A stretch of DNA of 64,000 nucleotides from Clusia tigrina (Eukaryota; Arthropoda; Insecta; Diptera; Clusiidae). The stretch is taken from assembly GCA_920105625.2 (NCBI GenBank), contig OV050030.1, positions 349,804,925 through 349,868,924 on the forward strand, written 5' to 3'. Numbering within the stretch: position 1 is the first letter of the stretch; each line of letters starts with the position of its first letter. Below the pieces are notes generated by a model. It saw only the letters and a program-made list of their open reading frames with translations, did no database searches and was not told the DNA's origin. This document shows positions 10,593 through 21,327 of this stretch, in pieces. Made by a program: the position numbers and the translations under genes.

Positions 10593-12105
10593 GTACTGTC
10601 AAGAATCAAAATCGATTCTGATATACTAAAATCAATAATTCCGAAAGAAAACGATGAATCCGTTAACAAAGCATTAGTAATTATAAGGGGCATGTCTGTT
10701 AAATATAGCACAGACATAAATCGGGAGAATTGTATTTATCATTCGAAGTCTGATCAAATTCACATTTGGGACTGCTCGTCCATATCTGACGTCAGGAATG
10801 TAAGAAAATTAAAATTTGTATTTATGAGCAATAAGAAGGCTACCCATATTAAAATAAATAAAAGTTGAGATACTTGTGATAAGCTGTGATACTCCATCGA
10901 ACCCAGGTTCGCTATTGGAAAAACTACTATCAAGAAAAAACAAGTCAAATATAAAAGAATTAGCGCTAGATGAGAAAGATGATATATTTAAGTATGTACC
11001 GAAACTAAAATTAAAACAGGAATATAATAAGTTGCAGTAGAATAAGGAAAATAATGAATGCTGAATATTGAATATATTGATATATAGAAGTCCCCACAAA
11101 ATAGTAGATAACGTAATTATGTATAAACTAATCGCAGAATATCACGATTCGCCTTACGGAGGGCATTTTGGAGTAAGAAAAACTGTTTTAAAATTGAAAC
11201 AAAAATAAGTTTGGAAGAATATGGGAAAAATGGTGAAAAATTTAATCACAAATTGTAAACATTGTGCTAAGAATAAACAAATACGACATACGAAAGAACA
11301 GATGACCCTAGCAATTGATACTGTCGGTCCGCTAAGAATTTCTAATGGGTACAGATATATTTTAACAGCGCAGTGCGAATTGACAAAATTTGTGATAGCG
11401 CACCCCATGGAAACCAAAGATGCCGACACTGTAGCTAAAACACTTGTTGACCAATTCATTATCAAGTATGGTAATTTCAAAAATTTGAAATCGGACAAGG
11501 GCACAGAGTTCGTAAACGAGATAATGAAAAATGTGTGTAAAAATCTAAAAATGAATCAAATATTTTGAACTCCTTATCATCACGAATCACTGGGTGCAGT
11601 AGAGCGGAACCAACGCACTCTTAATGAATTCATGTCGACGTTCGCAAACGATAATGAGTGGGACAAGTGGGTATCATTTTACACTTTTGCTTACAATACG
11701 ACGCCACATGTCGATACGGGTTACTCACCATATGAGCTTGTTTTTGGTAAACTGTCACACTTACCAAGCGACCTAATTGAAACAAGAGAACCAATTTATG
11801 ATATTGAAAATTATACGAATGAACTGAAGTTGAGAATGAGATCGTCAATAAACAAACCAAGGGAACTGATCGAAGTTGTGAAAAAGAGAAGCATTGAAAG
11901 GAAAACAAATGAAAATGCACTTAATGCAACCATAGGAGACCTAGTATTAGTAAAATTAGGTAATCGTAAAAAGTATCAAAGTCAATACGATGGTCCGTAT
12001 AGAATGTCAAAACAAGAAGGAGTAAATTCATTTATATTAATAAACGGCATGGAGAAGAAAATGCATAACAATATGCTAAAACGATACAATGTTCTGATAT
12101 GAGAA
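10593..12105 (+). pseudogene. Gypsy pol 3' half, copy 1 (broken integrase)
   Basis: The sequence begins at SRIKIDSD just after the RNase H domain and runs through linker and integrase to a stop after KRYNVLI. The second copy (12694-14435) is its near twin. Integrase joins cDNA to the host chromosome. Remaining features are the zinc finger residues (CKHCAKNK), AIDTVGPL (first Asp), KSDKGTEF (second Asp), GAVERNQRTLNEF (Glu) and SPYELVFGK. Stops near 10868, 11040, 11206 and 11566 and an 11-codon deletion before AIDTVGPL disable it. Confidence 0.75.
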
Positions 12106-12459
12106 TACAAAAATAGAAAATAAAAAACTAATGTATGAATAAAAATATATATAAATAAAAATATATATATAATATTATTAAACTACTATTATAAGAAATT
12201 GCAAATTTATAGTTATTGAAAATGTAAATTTTATTCACATTACAATACTAGCGCATAAGACAAATTATTTCTCATATAAAAATATACATACTAAATACAA
12301 ATCTAATAAGTAACAACTTAGTATTTCATTAAATCCAATAAGTAAAAATTAGAATCAAACAAGTAAGAACTCATTTCCACCACACACAAACACATAAAAA
12401 TTTAAAATTATTTTTTTTCTCTTTCAAACAACTATAAATTTTTTCTTAAAGGGTGAGGG
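12106..12459 (+). other. 3' untranslated region and polypurine tract of copy 1
   Basis: AT-rich sequence closely parallel to 14436-14772 in the second copy ('acttagtat', 'aagtaagaact' and 'cacacacaaacac' occur in both). It ends in AAAGGGTGAGGG (12448-12459), the polypurine tract priming plus-strand synthesis, directly before the next LTR. Confidence 0.65.
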
Positions 12460-12560
12460 TGTAATGCATGTGCACTATTGCGCACAAACGTACGCAAACT
12501 CTACACATTGAAACCATACAATTACAACATTAAATAGTTTCTAGTTTTACAAATCATTAT
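12460..12560 (+). repeat. Gypsy LTR, middle copy, shortened
   Basis: The segment starts TGTAATGCATGTGCACTATT at the polypurine tract, as the right LTR does, then lacks an internal segment ('acgtacgcaaactctacaca' joins parts that are apart in the other copies). It fades near 'tttctagtttta'. An AT-rich stretch of about 130 bases without recognisable content follows up to the second pol copy. Confidence 0.6.
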
Positions 12561-12693
12561 ACTAAGTTTGTCATTTTTGTTTAAAAAAAAATAATAATAA
12601 ATAAATAATAATAAAAATAATTTAATTAAATAACTTGTTGGAATGATACAAAAACATTAAATTTATATCACAAATTCACACAACTTTGACAAG

Positions 12694-14435
12694 TTTCTCA
12701 CGGCATAAATTTTTTCAAACCTTACCTGTATGGACGGAAATTCACAGTGGTGACAGACCACCGACCGTTAGTCGCACTGTTTACACACAAAAACCCAACT
12801 TCCAAGTTAACGAGAATAAGGTTAGATTTGTCCGACTATGATTTCGACATTATATATAAAAAAGGAAAAATAAACACCAAGGCGGATGCACTGTCCAGAA
12901 TCAAAATCGATTCTGACATACTAAAATCAATGGTTCCGAAAGAAAAAGATGAATCCGTTAACAAAGCATTAGTAATTACAAGGGGCATGTCTGCTAAAAA
13001 GAGCACAGACATAAATCAGGAGAAATGTAGCTCTCATTCGAAGTCTGATCAAATTCACATTTGGGACTGCAGGTCCGTATCTGACGTCAGGAATGTAAGA
13101 CAATTGCAATTTGTATTTATGAGCAATAAGAAAGGTACCCATATTAAAATAAATAAAAATGAGATACTTGTGATAAGCAGTGATACTCCATCGAACCCAG
13201 GTTCGCTATTGGAAAAACTACTATCAAGAAAAAACAAGTCAAATATAAAAGAATTAGCGCTAGATGAGAAAGATGATATATTTACGTACGAACGGAAGGA
13301 AAAATTTAAAGAGGCATATAGTAAGTTGCAACTGAAGAATAAAGAAAATAATGAAAGCTTAAAGTTGAATATATTGATATATAGAAGTCCCCACAGAATA
13401 GTAGATAACGTAATTATGTATAAACTAATCGCAGAATATCACGATTCGCCTTACGGAGGGCATTTTGGAGTAAGAAAAACTGTTTTAAAATTGAAACAAA
13501 AATACGTTTGGAAGAATATGGGAAAAATGGTGAAAAATGTTGTCACAAATTGTAAACATTGTGCTAAGAATAAACAAATACGACATACTAAAGAACAAAT
13601 GGTTATTACAGACACTCCAACGGCTGGTTTTGAAACTGTAGCAATTGATACTGTCGGTCCGCTAAGAATATATAATGGGTACAGATATATTTTAACAGCT
13701 CAGTGCGAATTGACAAAATTTGTGATAGCGCACCCCAAGGAAAGCAAAGATGACGACACTGTAGTTAACACACTTGTTGACCAATTCATTCTCAAGTATG
13801 GTAATTTCAAAAATTGGGAATCAGACAAGAGTACAGAGTTCCTAAACGAACTAATGAAAAATGTGTGTAAAGGTCTAAAAATGAATCAAATATTTTCAAC
13901 TCCTTATCATCACGAATCACTGGGCTCAGTAGAGAGCAATCACCGCACTCTTAATGAATTCATGTTGACGTTCGCAAACGATAACGAGTGGGACAAATGG
14001 ATATCATTTTACACTTTTGCTTACAATACGACGCCACATGTCGATACGGGTTACTCACCATATGAGCTAGTGTTTGGTAAACTGCCACACTTACCAAGCG
14101 ACATAATTGAAACAAGAGAACCAATTTATGATATTAAAAATTATGCCAATGAACTGAAGTTGAGAATGAGATCGTCAATAAACAAAGCAAGGGAACTGGT
14201 CGAAGTTGTGAAAAAGAAAAGAAGCATGGAAAGCAAAACAAATGAATATGCACTTAATGCAACCATAGGAGACCTAGTATTAGAAAAATTAGGTAATCAT
14301 AAAAAGTCTCAAAGTCCATACTATGGTCCGTATAGAATTTCTAAACAAGACGGGGTAAATTCATTCATATTAATTAACGGCATGGAAAAGAAAATGCATA
14401 ACAATATGCTAAAACGATACAATGTTCTAATATGA
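12694..14435 (+). pseudogene. Gypsy pol 3' half, copy 2 (RNase H end plus integrase)
   Basis: The reading frame is open from about 12700 (FFKPYLYGRKFTVVTDHRPL, the end of RNase H) to the stop at 14433-14435. It contains ADALSR, a 412/mdg1-style linker, an integrase zinc finger (H..H...CKHCAKNK) and a core with AIDTVGPL, WESDKSTEF and GSVESNHRTLNEF as the D,D,E sites. SPYELVFGK and a basic C-terminus end in KMHNNMLKRYNVLI. Protease, reverse transcriptase and most of RNase H are missing, so despite the long frame this is a fragment. The GTEF to STEF and VERN to VESN changes at the active-site flanks suggest relaxed constraint. Confidence 0.8.
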
Positions 14436-14772
14436 AACTACATTTAAAAAAAATTTTAAATGTAAGAATAAAAATTTATATAAAAAAATAATAATATTAA
14501 ACTCTATTATAAGAATTTGAAACCATATAGTTAATGAAAATTTAAATTATATTCATATTGCAATACTAGCACATAAGACAAATTATTTCTTATATAAATA
14601 TAAATACTAAATACAAATCTAATAAGTAACAACTTAGTATGAAATAAATTCCAATAAGTATAAAATTAGAATCAAATAAGTAAGAACTTATTTGTAGCAC
14701 ACACACACAAACACTTGAAAATTTTAAGTTGTCTTTCTCTAAAGCTGTAAATTTTTGTTTAAAGGGTGAGGG
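14436..14772 (+). other. 3' untranslated region and polypurine tract of copy 2
   Basis: AT-rich, homologous to 12106-12459, ending in the same AAAGGGTGAGGG tract (14761-14772) directly before the right LTR. Confidence 0.65.
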
Positions 14773-15106
14773 TGTAATGCATGTGCACTATTGCGCACAA
14801 ACGTAGTGTAGCACAAAAACTACCTATGTAAACACTACACATCCAAACCAAACCAATGCATAAGACACGCCCATCGGCTGCACTCCGACACTGTGACACT
14901 TGACATGTGCAATGTAAATAGAAACCTAGTGTGCAGTCATTGGTGAATCAGTGGTTTCTAGTTGAGTGGTATTTGCGTTTAGTTTTAAACGAAAGGGATT
15001 AGATAGAAATAAATTAGAATAAAGAGTAAAAGATATAAAAACCCTGTTCGGGAATTAAAGAAATCAGTTTCCAACTGGCAACTCAAAATAATTGCATTTT
15101 TCTACA
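14773..15106 (+). repeat. Gypsy LTR, right copy
   Basis: The LTR starts TGTAATGCATGTG after the polypurine tract and is taken to end at TTTTTCTACA (TG...CA, 334 bp). The 3' boundary is inferred because the left copy lacks this part. A TATA-like 'gatataaaaacc' and a poly(A)-like 'gaataaagag' lie near 15025-15050. Helitron sequence resumes soon after. Confidence 0.65.
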
Positions 15107-15129
15107 ATCAGCCTTTCTCACAATAGTAT

Positions 15130-17640
15130 TTGCTCAATGGCATCTTGCCGAGCAACACTGCGATATATATAAATTTAGTCTTGCTTACGTCCACCACAAT
15201 GCGTACAAACAGATAATTCGTCAAAATCAAGAGAATCATATTCTGAAATGTCAAAGACTTTTCACATGTATGCGAAAATCGAGACGGAACACTTGAACTA
15301 CATTAGGCTCCATTAGAAAAGGCTACGCGCTGAAGAGTACATACATCTACGTGATACCATTAACAATGATGTCAACCAGCGTGTTAATCAAAATGACATT
15401 GGCCAACTGACGATATTGCCATCTTCATACACTGGTAGTCTGCGACATATGCTTGAGCATGCACAGGATGCGATGGCATATGTTCAATCTTATGGTCGAC
15501 CAGACCTGTTTATCACTTTTATCTGTAATCCACAATGTAGTGACCTTCGAGAATTCTTATTGCCGGGGCAATCGCCAACAAAGCGATAGGACATAACGGT
15601 ACGTGTGTTTAAACAAAAGCTGAAATCATAGTCAACACAAAGTATTTAGCGAAGCGCAATGATGGATGTATTCTGTCGAATTGTAAAAATAGGGCTCCCT
15701 CCCGCACTCATATTGATATAGTTAGTTGACAAAATAAGACTGGATCAAATTGATGACATCATATCTGTGTAAATTCCAGATGAAACCATCGATCCAGAAT
15801 TATTTGAAGTGATCAGAAAGAACATGATCCATGGTCCGTGAGCTCACCATGCATGATTGATGGTAAATGTTCGAAACATTATCCCAGAGAATTGATTTCA
15901 GACACAGTTACAGGCAATGACGGATACCCTCTATATAGTCGTCAGTCGACAGAGGATAACGGAAAATCAACAACTATCAAAATGAGAGATGAATACATTG
16001 AAGTTGATAATCGTTGCCGTATCCACCGATTTTGTCCAAAACTTACCAAATCCACATTAACGTGGAGTATTGTAATTCGGTGAAGTCCACAAAATACATC
16101 TGTTAATACGTACGTAAAAGTAGCGACATAGCTGTATTTAGTGTACCTGATCCAAATATAAACGACGAAATCTGCTAATTTCAATTAGGGCGTTATATCA
16201 GCAGTAATGAGGCGGTGTGGAAATTTTGCCATTCCCACTTCATGAGGGACATCCATTTATTAAGCTGCTTGAAAATGGTCAACGCGTTTATTTTACCGCC
16301 ACATTAAATTTGCAGCGAGAACGAGATGATGATTACAACATAATGGATGCATTTGCTCAAGCAAATATTCCAAAATTTAATTTTTAAAAAAATCAAAAGC
16401 ATGAATACGACACGATTATGCATTGTTATTGCGATGAGAGTGGTGGAATATATTTTATGGACGTGCCTGGAGGAACTGATAAAATATTCTTGATTTCGTT
16501 GCTACTAGCAACGCAAAATAGCACTGGCATTGGCTTTTTCTGGGATTGCTGCTACTTTATTGGATAGCGGTCGAACAGCACACTCTGCACTTAGCTGTCC
16601 TTGAATATGCTAAAACATAGGGAATGGCAAAAATTTTGCAACAATGTGCGATATTCGTTTGTGATGAATATTCAATGGCTAACAACAAATCATTAGATGC
16701 ATTGGATAGAAAAATGAAAGATCTGCGAGGAAATTAATATCTGTTTGGCGGTGCTTTGATACTGTTAGCTGGAGACTTTAGACAAACGTTGCCAGTCTTT
16801 CCTAAATTCACTTGTGCCGATGAAATAAACGCACACTTGAAATCTTCAATTCTGTCGAAAAATATATGAATACACACACTAAATACAAACGTACGCGTTC
16901 AATTGCAAAACGATCCATCAGAAGCAATCAAAGCAATTCTTGAAAATTGGGGATGATACAATGCCAGTCGAAAGGAATATAGGTATGATAACAATACCAA
17001 ACGATTTTTGCCATTTCACTCAATCAAAAGAAGAATATCGTGCTACCAAACATAGCACAATAGTATAAAATCATGCTTGGTTAAGCGAGCGAGCAATACT
17101 GGCCGGAAAGAACAAAGATATAAATGATTTTACCGAGGCTATTTTAAAAGAAATTCCAGGTCCGTTATTCATATTCAAATCAGTGGATACCATTATGAAT
17201 CAGGGTGAGGTGGTGAATTCTCCCACAGAATTTTTAAACGTACTTGATTTGTCAGGAAAAAAATTGGAGCGCAAATTATTATGCTTCGCAACATCAACCA
17301 ACTTTGTAAAGGCACCAGGATTGCCGTCAAAAAATATTTAGAAATGTGATAGAAGCAACAATTTTGAATGAAAAATTCAAAGGCGAAGACGTTTTGGTCC
17401 TCGCATCCCAATGATTCCATCTGATCTGCCATTTGAATTTAAGCGTCTTCAATTCCTTGTTCACGTTCCATTCGCCGTTACCATCAATAAATGCAAGGAA
17501 AATATTTAGAAATGTGCAATATAAATTTGGATGTTGCATGCTTCCGAGTCGGAAACCATCTGCACTATTTGTTTACAAAAGCGTTGGTGAAAAAAACAAA
17601 AAATGTTGTTTATCTAAAAGCATTGCAATAAATGTTTTAA
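15130..17640 (+). pseudogene. Helitron Rep nuclease and PIF1-like helicase, broken
   Basis: Frames shift often, but family order is preserved. Rep parts include AYKQIIRQNQENHILKCQRLF (15210), the region around GRPDLFITFICNP (15495), CWMYSVEL (15660), SPCMIDGKCSKHYPRELISDTVTGNDGYPLYSRQSTED (15840-15955), HINVEYCNSVKSTKYIC (16055-16100) and YISSNEAVWKF (16190). Helicase parts are a decayed Walker A (PGGTDKIF, 16468), AFSGIAATLLDSGRTAHSAL (16530), CDEYSMANNKSLDALDRKMKDLRGN (16660), GGALILLAGDFRQTLPVFPKF (16750) and PMIPSDLPFEFKRLQF (17410). The nuclease HxH motif, expected after CWMYSVE, is ruined (PPALILI), and Walker A has lost its GKT. Confidence 0.8.
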
Positions 17641-17727
17641 TATAATTAAAATTTTTGGAAAAACTTTTTTTTGCCTGGGGAAGCGGGCAGGTATTCAGAT
17701 AGTAACAAATAAACTAAAGTCCTATTT

Positions 17728-18283
17728 CTATTGAGTATGTTGACCACTCATACCAGGTGAACGGAAAATGGAAGCAGTATCAGATTTGCTAATTTACAGT
17801 TTTCAATTGAAAGTTGAAATTTTCCTTCAACTGCAAATTGTTATATCAGTTTTTAATCAGCGGTCCCTAGCTCACAAAATTTCAGTCCGCTTAAAGAGAG
17901 CTTACATATTTTCAAGGTTTCGCACTTCTAGCTAAGTTTCAAGTTTGGAAAGCGCTGCTTATTGCTTCGTACATGGGAAAATGCAATTCTTTTTCATTGT
18001 TGCTTAAAAATATCAGATCTGAAGCAAATAAAAAATATGTGTGAGTCCCCATCCGCACTAATTCAGAATTCGTACGTACATACAGATATGTATAGATATA
18101 TAGTTTTGGTAGGTAACGACTTGTGAATGGAGCGAAATGCCCAATACAAACAAAGGAGATTTATTCACATTATATAACAATTTAATATTAAAGAATAATT
18201 TCAGTTTTCAATTCATGATGTGATGCTGTTTTCGCTTTCTGTACTCCTGGTATGAGTGGCCAACATAATCAATAGAAAGAAGA
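17728..18283. mobile_element. Short inverted-repeat element (MITE-like)
   Basis: The 5' end 'tttctattgagtatgttgac' followed by 'cactcatacca' is matched in reverse complement at the 3' end (18215-18282, 'tttctattgattatgttggc' then 'cactcatacca'). Similarity continues into 'gaaaa..gaagcag' for about 60 bases per arm. The 556-bp unit has no coding capacity. It sits just past the Helitron 3' end. No clear target duplication was found, so the superfamily is unassigned. Confidence 0.6.
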
Positions 18284-18299
18284 CGTTTTGGTACCGTAC

Positions 18300-18860
18300 A
18301 ATAAATGATGAAGCATATATAAAATATAATGTCACATATTAAAAATATATAAAAATCCCAAAATTCTATATTTGTCAAATTTTTATAAAAATTGTATATT
18401 TCTTATATTGACTTGAAGAAATTAAAGAATATATATGTATTTCAATTAAAAATTGTATGTCACTTACCAATGACACGTGCATGCATGTATTCATATTTTT
18501 ATTAATATTCCATAACATAAATCCAACCGAATGTACGTATATAATTCATATAGTGTGTTCGCAAAAATTGGGTTTTAATTGCGTTCATATAATAAGAAAT
18601 CAATATAAAGCAGAACGAATGATAAAAAACGATTAAAATAATTATAATCAAAATAAAGAAGGAATTAAAATCCACTTAATAAATTCGTCCCACATTATAA
18701 AATTTTAAAATGTCCGCTTTCCAATGTTGGCAGCCCCTAATTCAAGCAACATTTCTCGATTTTATACTTACTGGAAGTTTGTCGCACATTTATTACAGTG
18801 AGTATTTGCGTGGAACCGCTGAGAAAATGTTATTCGGTCGACACCAAAATACATTTACTA
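18300..18860 (+). repeat. Dispersed repeat R2, copy 1
   Basis: Shared segments are 'cacatattaaaaatatata', 'ataaatccaaccgaat', 'gaaatcaatataaagca' and a later part 'gcaacatttctcgattttat' with 'actggaagtttgtcg'. Related copies are at 32790-33080 (plus), 47850-48332 with 53562-53990 (minus, split by a gypsy insertion) and 30758-31150 (minus). No coding frame spans it. In this copy a P-like THAP coding remnant follows directly. Confidence 0.65.
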
Positions 18861-18899
18861 GGTACTATTAATTGAGATAGTGAGAGGAAAACAGTCTAC

Positions 18900-19500
18900 A
18901 CATGTGTCGAATCCTCAATTTAACGAATGTTGTATACGCGTACAAACTACAAAAGGGAAATAGTGATTCGAAACAAGTTAATTATTGTCGTCGGCTTCCA
19001 AAGTGTAGTGAAAATCACTTAAAAGAAAATAACCAAACAATAATACAAATAAATATGGTGCATTATCGTTGTGTTATTTCCCACAATATATGGAGAAATG
19101 GAAAAGTTAAATTTTTCAACGTAACTAAAGGCGCAATAAAGCGAAATCGGTGGATCGCGGCATGTGGCATTGAGTTACAAGAAAATTCAAAAATGTGTGT
19201 AAACATTTTAATAGTGATTTTTTTAAAAATCCGGAAGCCACAACTAAAAAACTGCTACTCTTTCCAAATTCAGTGCCATCAGTTTTTTATGGTACATTGG
19301 AAAATTGCTTACAGTCGCTTTCTTCATTGGAAAATGTGTGCGACATGAAATCATTAGAGGAGATGTTTATTGAGTTCAATGGTAATAAAATGGTACACTG
19401 CAATCATTTCCGTGATAAATTAATGGAATTAAGCACTAAAGTTAATTTACTTAATGCGGCAAACAAATTTTTTTTAAAATGTATTTTCGAATTTTAATAA
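18900..19500 (+). pseudogene. P-element-like transposase, THAP domain remnant
   Basis: From the ATG near 19054 the frame reads MVHYRCVISH, GKVKFFNVTKGAIKRNRW, ACGIELQENSKMC. After a one-base shift near 19195 it continues KHFNSDFFKNPEATTKKLLLFPNSVPS. This fits the C2CH THAP DNA-binding domain at the N-terminus of P transposases (Cys...AIKRxxW...C...ENSxxCxxHF...VPS). The second Cys of the first pair appears to be His. An upstream open stretch (18902-19050) has no recognised similarity. The downstream frame to 19497 would correspond to the leucine-zipper/linker region, and the catalytic domain is absent. A THAP-domain host gene exon is an alternative, but the shift argues for a dead copy. Confidence 0.6.
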
Positions 19501-19620
19501 ACGATTAACAACTCAAAAAAAAACAGAATAATGGGCAGTAATATATTATTAAAATTATTATTTTGAGTTGTATGTTGTACTCGTATGTTTATGTATTGTA
19601 TATATATGTTTATGTATATA

Positions 19621-19924
19621 TGTGGCGACACCACTACCCCCACCCAGTTGTCGGGTACGCCAACGCAAGCAGGCGTTAGTTCCGCGCGCCATCTATTAAC
19701 ACGCTGTCGCTGTCGCACAGCGTGTTTATGAAAAACCGGAACTAGCCTGTGTTGGCTGCTGAACAACACACTTCGTGTTTCCGGCCTTTCATTCAATCTC
19801 TTTCTCTTTATGTGCTGAGGCTGTGGTGACGTGTTATAGAGCGTTTTGTGCAATTAACGGTTATATTAATTACTGGACTTAACACAATCTTTAGAAGTTT
19901 GTAGAAACGTATCCATCATATATT
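19621..19924 (+). repeat. CsRn1-type left LTR, 3' end cut by RTE
   Basis: About 95% similar by eye to the right LTR over 304 bases. It ends abruptly at 'tccatcatatatta', where the RTE tail begins, so its last bases and the primer-binding site are missing or displaced. Confidence 0.8.
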
Positions 19925-19958
19925 ATCATCATCATAATTGGCGTACAACTATATCTGA

Positions 19959-20498
19959 TCATTGCCGCGTTGCCAGCCTTCGCCAGTCGTGTCTGCTTCG
20001 CGCACGCTGGCGCCAATTGGAAACACCAAGTGCAGCCAGGTCCTCTTGAACTTGGTCCTTCCAACGTAGTGGTGGTCTCCCCTTCCTGCGTCCGCCACCC
20101 GGCGGTATCGATTCAAATACTTTTTTCGCCGGAGCACTTTCATCCATTCGCACAACATGTCCCAGCCAGCGCAGCCGCTGTGTTTTAATACGCTGAACTA
20201 TATCAATGTCGGCGTACAGCTCATACAGCTCGTTGTTCCATCTGATTCGATACTCTCCGTAGACGCATATAGGACCATAGATCCTTCGAAGAATTTTTCT
20301 CTCGAACGCCCCCAAAGCTCGCTCATCGTTGTTTGTCATCGTCCAGGTTTCGGCACCATAGGACGGGAAGGCTGAGGGCTTTGTAGAGCGTAATTTTTGT
20401 TCGTCGAGAGAGGGCTCTGCTTCAAAATTGCCTACTGAGCCCAAAGTAACACCTGTTGGCAAGAGTGATTCTTCGCTTGATCTCCTTGCTGACATCAT
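19959..20498 (-). pseudogene. RTE C-terminal domain
   Basis: The frame contains YGAETWTMTNNDERALGAFERKILRRIYGP, TQRLRWLGHVVRMDESAPAKKVF and GGRRKGRPPLRWKDQVQEDL, the conserved C-terminal block of RTE proteins with its RWLGHV and GRRxxGRPxxRW signatures. A small deletion and shift separate it from the RT domain. The true end is the stop at about 19959, followed by about 35 bases and the repeat tail. Confidence 0.8.
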
Positions 20499-21327
20499 TC
20501 GTGGTATTGCTGCTGGTTCCCAGATAAACGAAATCCTTCACAACTTCAAAGTTGTAGTCGCCAACAGTGACGTGGTGTCTAAGATGCTGAGACTCTTTGT
20601 GTGTTGACATCAAGTACTTCGTTTTTTCCTCGTTCACCGCTAGACCCACTCGCCTCGCTTCTCTCTCCAAGCCGGAAAATGCAGCACTCACGGCGCGGCT
20701 GTTATGGCCAATGATGTCAATATCATCAGCATACGCCAGTAACATGACACTCTTGTGGAAGATAGTGCCTGTGCGATTTAGACCTGCTGCACGTACGATT
20801 TTTTCCAACATTAGATTGAAGAAAACACGCGATAAGGAGACACCTTTTCTGAATCCTCGCTCAGTAATAAACGGCTCGGACAAGTCATTACCGATTTTAA
20901 CTGAGCCAGTGGTGGTGCTTAGCGTCATTTTGCACAGCCGAATTAGCTTAGCAGGGACGCCAAAATCAGACATAGCGGCGTATAGTTGACTCCTTACGGT
21001 GCTGTCGAATGCGGCTTTGAAATCGACGAAAAGGTGGTGTATGTCAATCTGCTTCTCTAGGGTTTTCTCCAGGATTTGGCGTAGTGTGAACATTTGGTCA
21101 ATGGTGCCTTTACCAGGTCTGAAGCCACACTGATAAGGCCCAATCAGTTCATTGGCGATGGGCTTCAGCCTTTCACAGAGTACGCTCGACAGGACCTTAT
21201 ATGCGATGTTCAGAAGGCTGATCCTGCGGTAGTTGGCACAGATTGCAGGATCACCCTTCTTGTATACCATCAGCTCCGGCGGCTTTGTTGTTTTTGAGCC
21301 GCCTAATAACTGGCAAGACCTCGTCAT
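20422..21327 (-). pseudogene. RTE reverse transcriptase domain
   Basis: The frame reads KKGDPAICANYRRISLLNIAYKVLSSVL, then GPYQCGFRPGKGTIDQMFTLRQILEK, LFVDFKAAFDS, and MLLAYADDIDIIG with the catalytic YADD. The end is YLGTSSNTTNDVSKEIKRRI. The family motif RQGDSLS appears as RKGVSLS, which would harm activity. It is separated by frameshift from both the endonuclease part and the C-terminal part. Confidence 0.8.

Larger units (their letters stand above)
10341..15106 (+). mobile_element. 412/mdg1-related gypsy block, LTR-pol-LTR-pol-LTR
   Basis: The Helitron is interrupted by three LTR pieces (10341-10592, 12460-12560, 14773-15106) separating two related 3' halves of a Ty3/gypsy pol. No gag, protease or reverse transcriptase remains. 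The two internal segments share a 3' untranslated region and an identical AAAGGGTGAGGG polypurine tract just before the second and third LTRs. This looks like a tandem provirus (LTR-internal-LTR-internal-LTR) that lost the 5' half of each internal region. A target duplication is not evident. Confidence 0.7.
8579..17703 (+). mobile_element. Helitron, decayed, with nested gypsy insertion
   Basis: The 5' end TCTTATATATAAAAC follows an A (A|TC insertion context). The 3' end has a short stem (CCTG 17674-17677 with CAGG 17688-17691) followed by GGTATTCAGATAG and then T, resembling the family's hairpin plus CTAGT end. Between these lie an N-terminal Rep segment (9197-10250) and the rest of Rep plus helicase (15130-17640), in one orientation and the correct order. 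They are separated by a gypsy block (10341-15106). Without that block the element is about 4.4 kb. Many stops and lost catalytic residues show it is dead. Confidence 0.75.
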
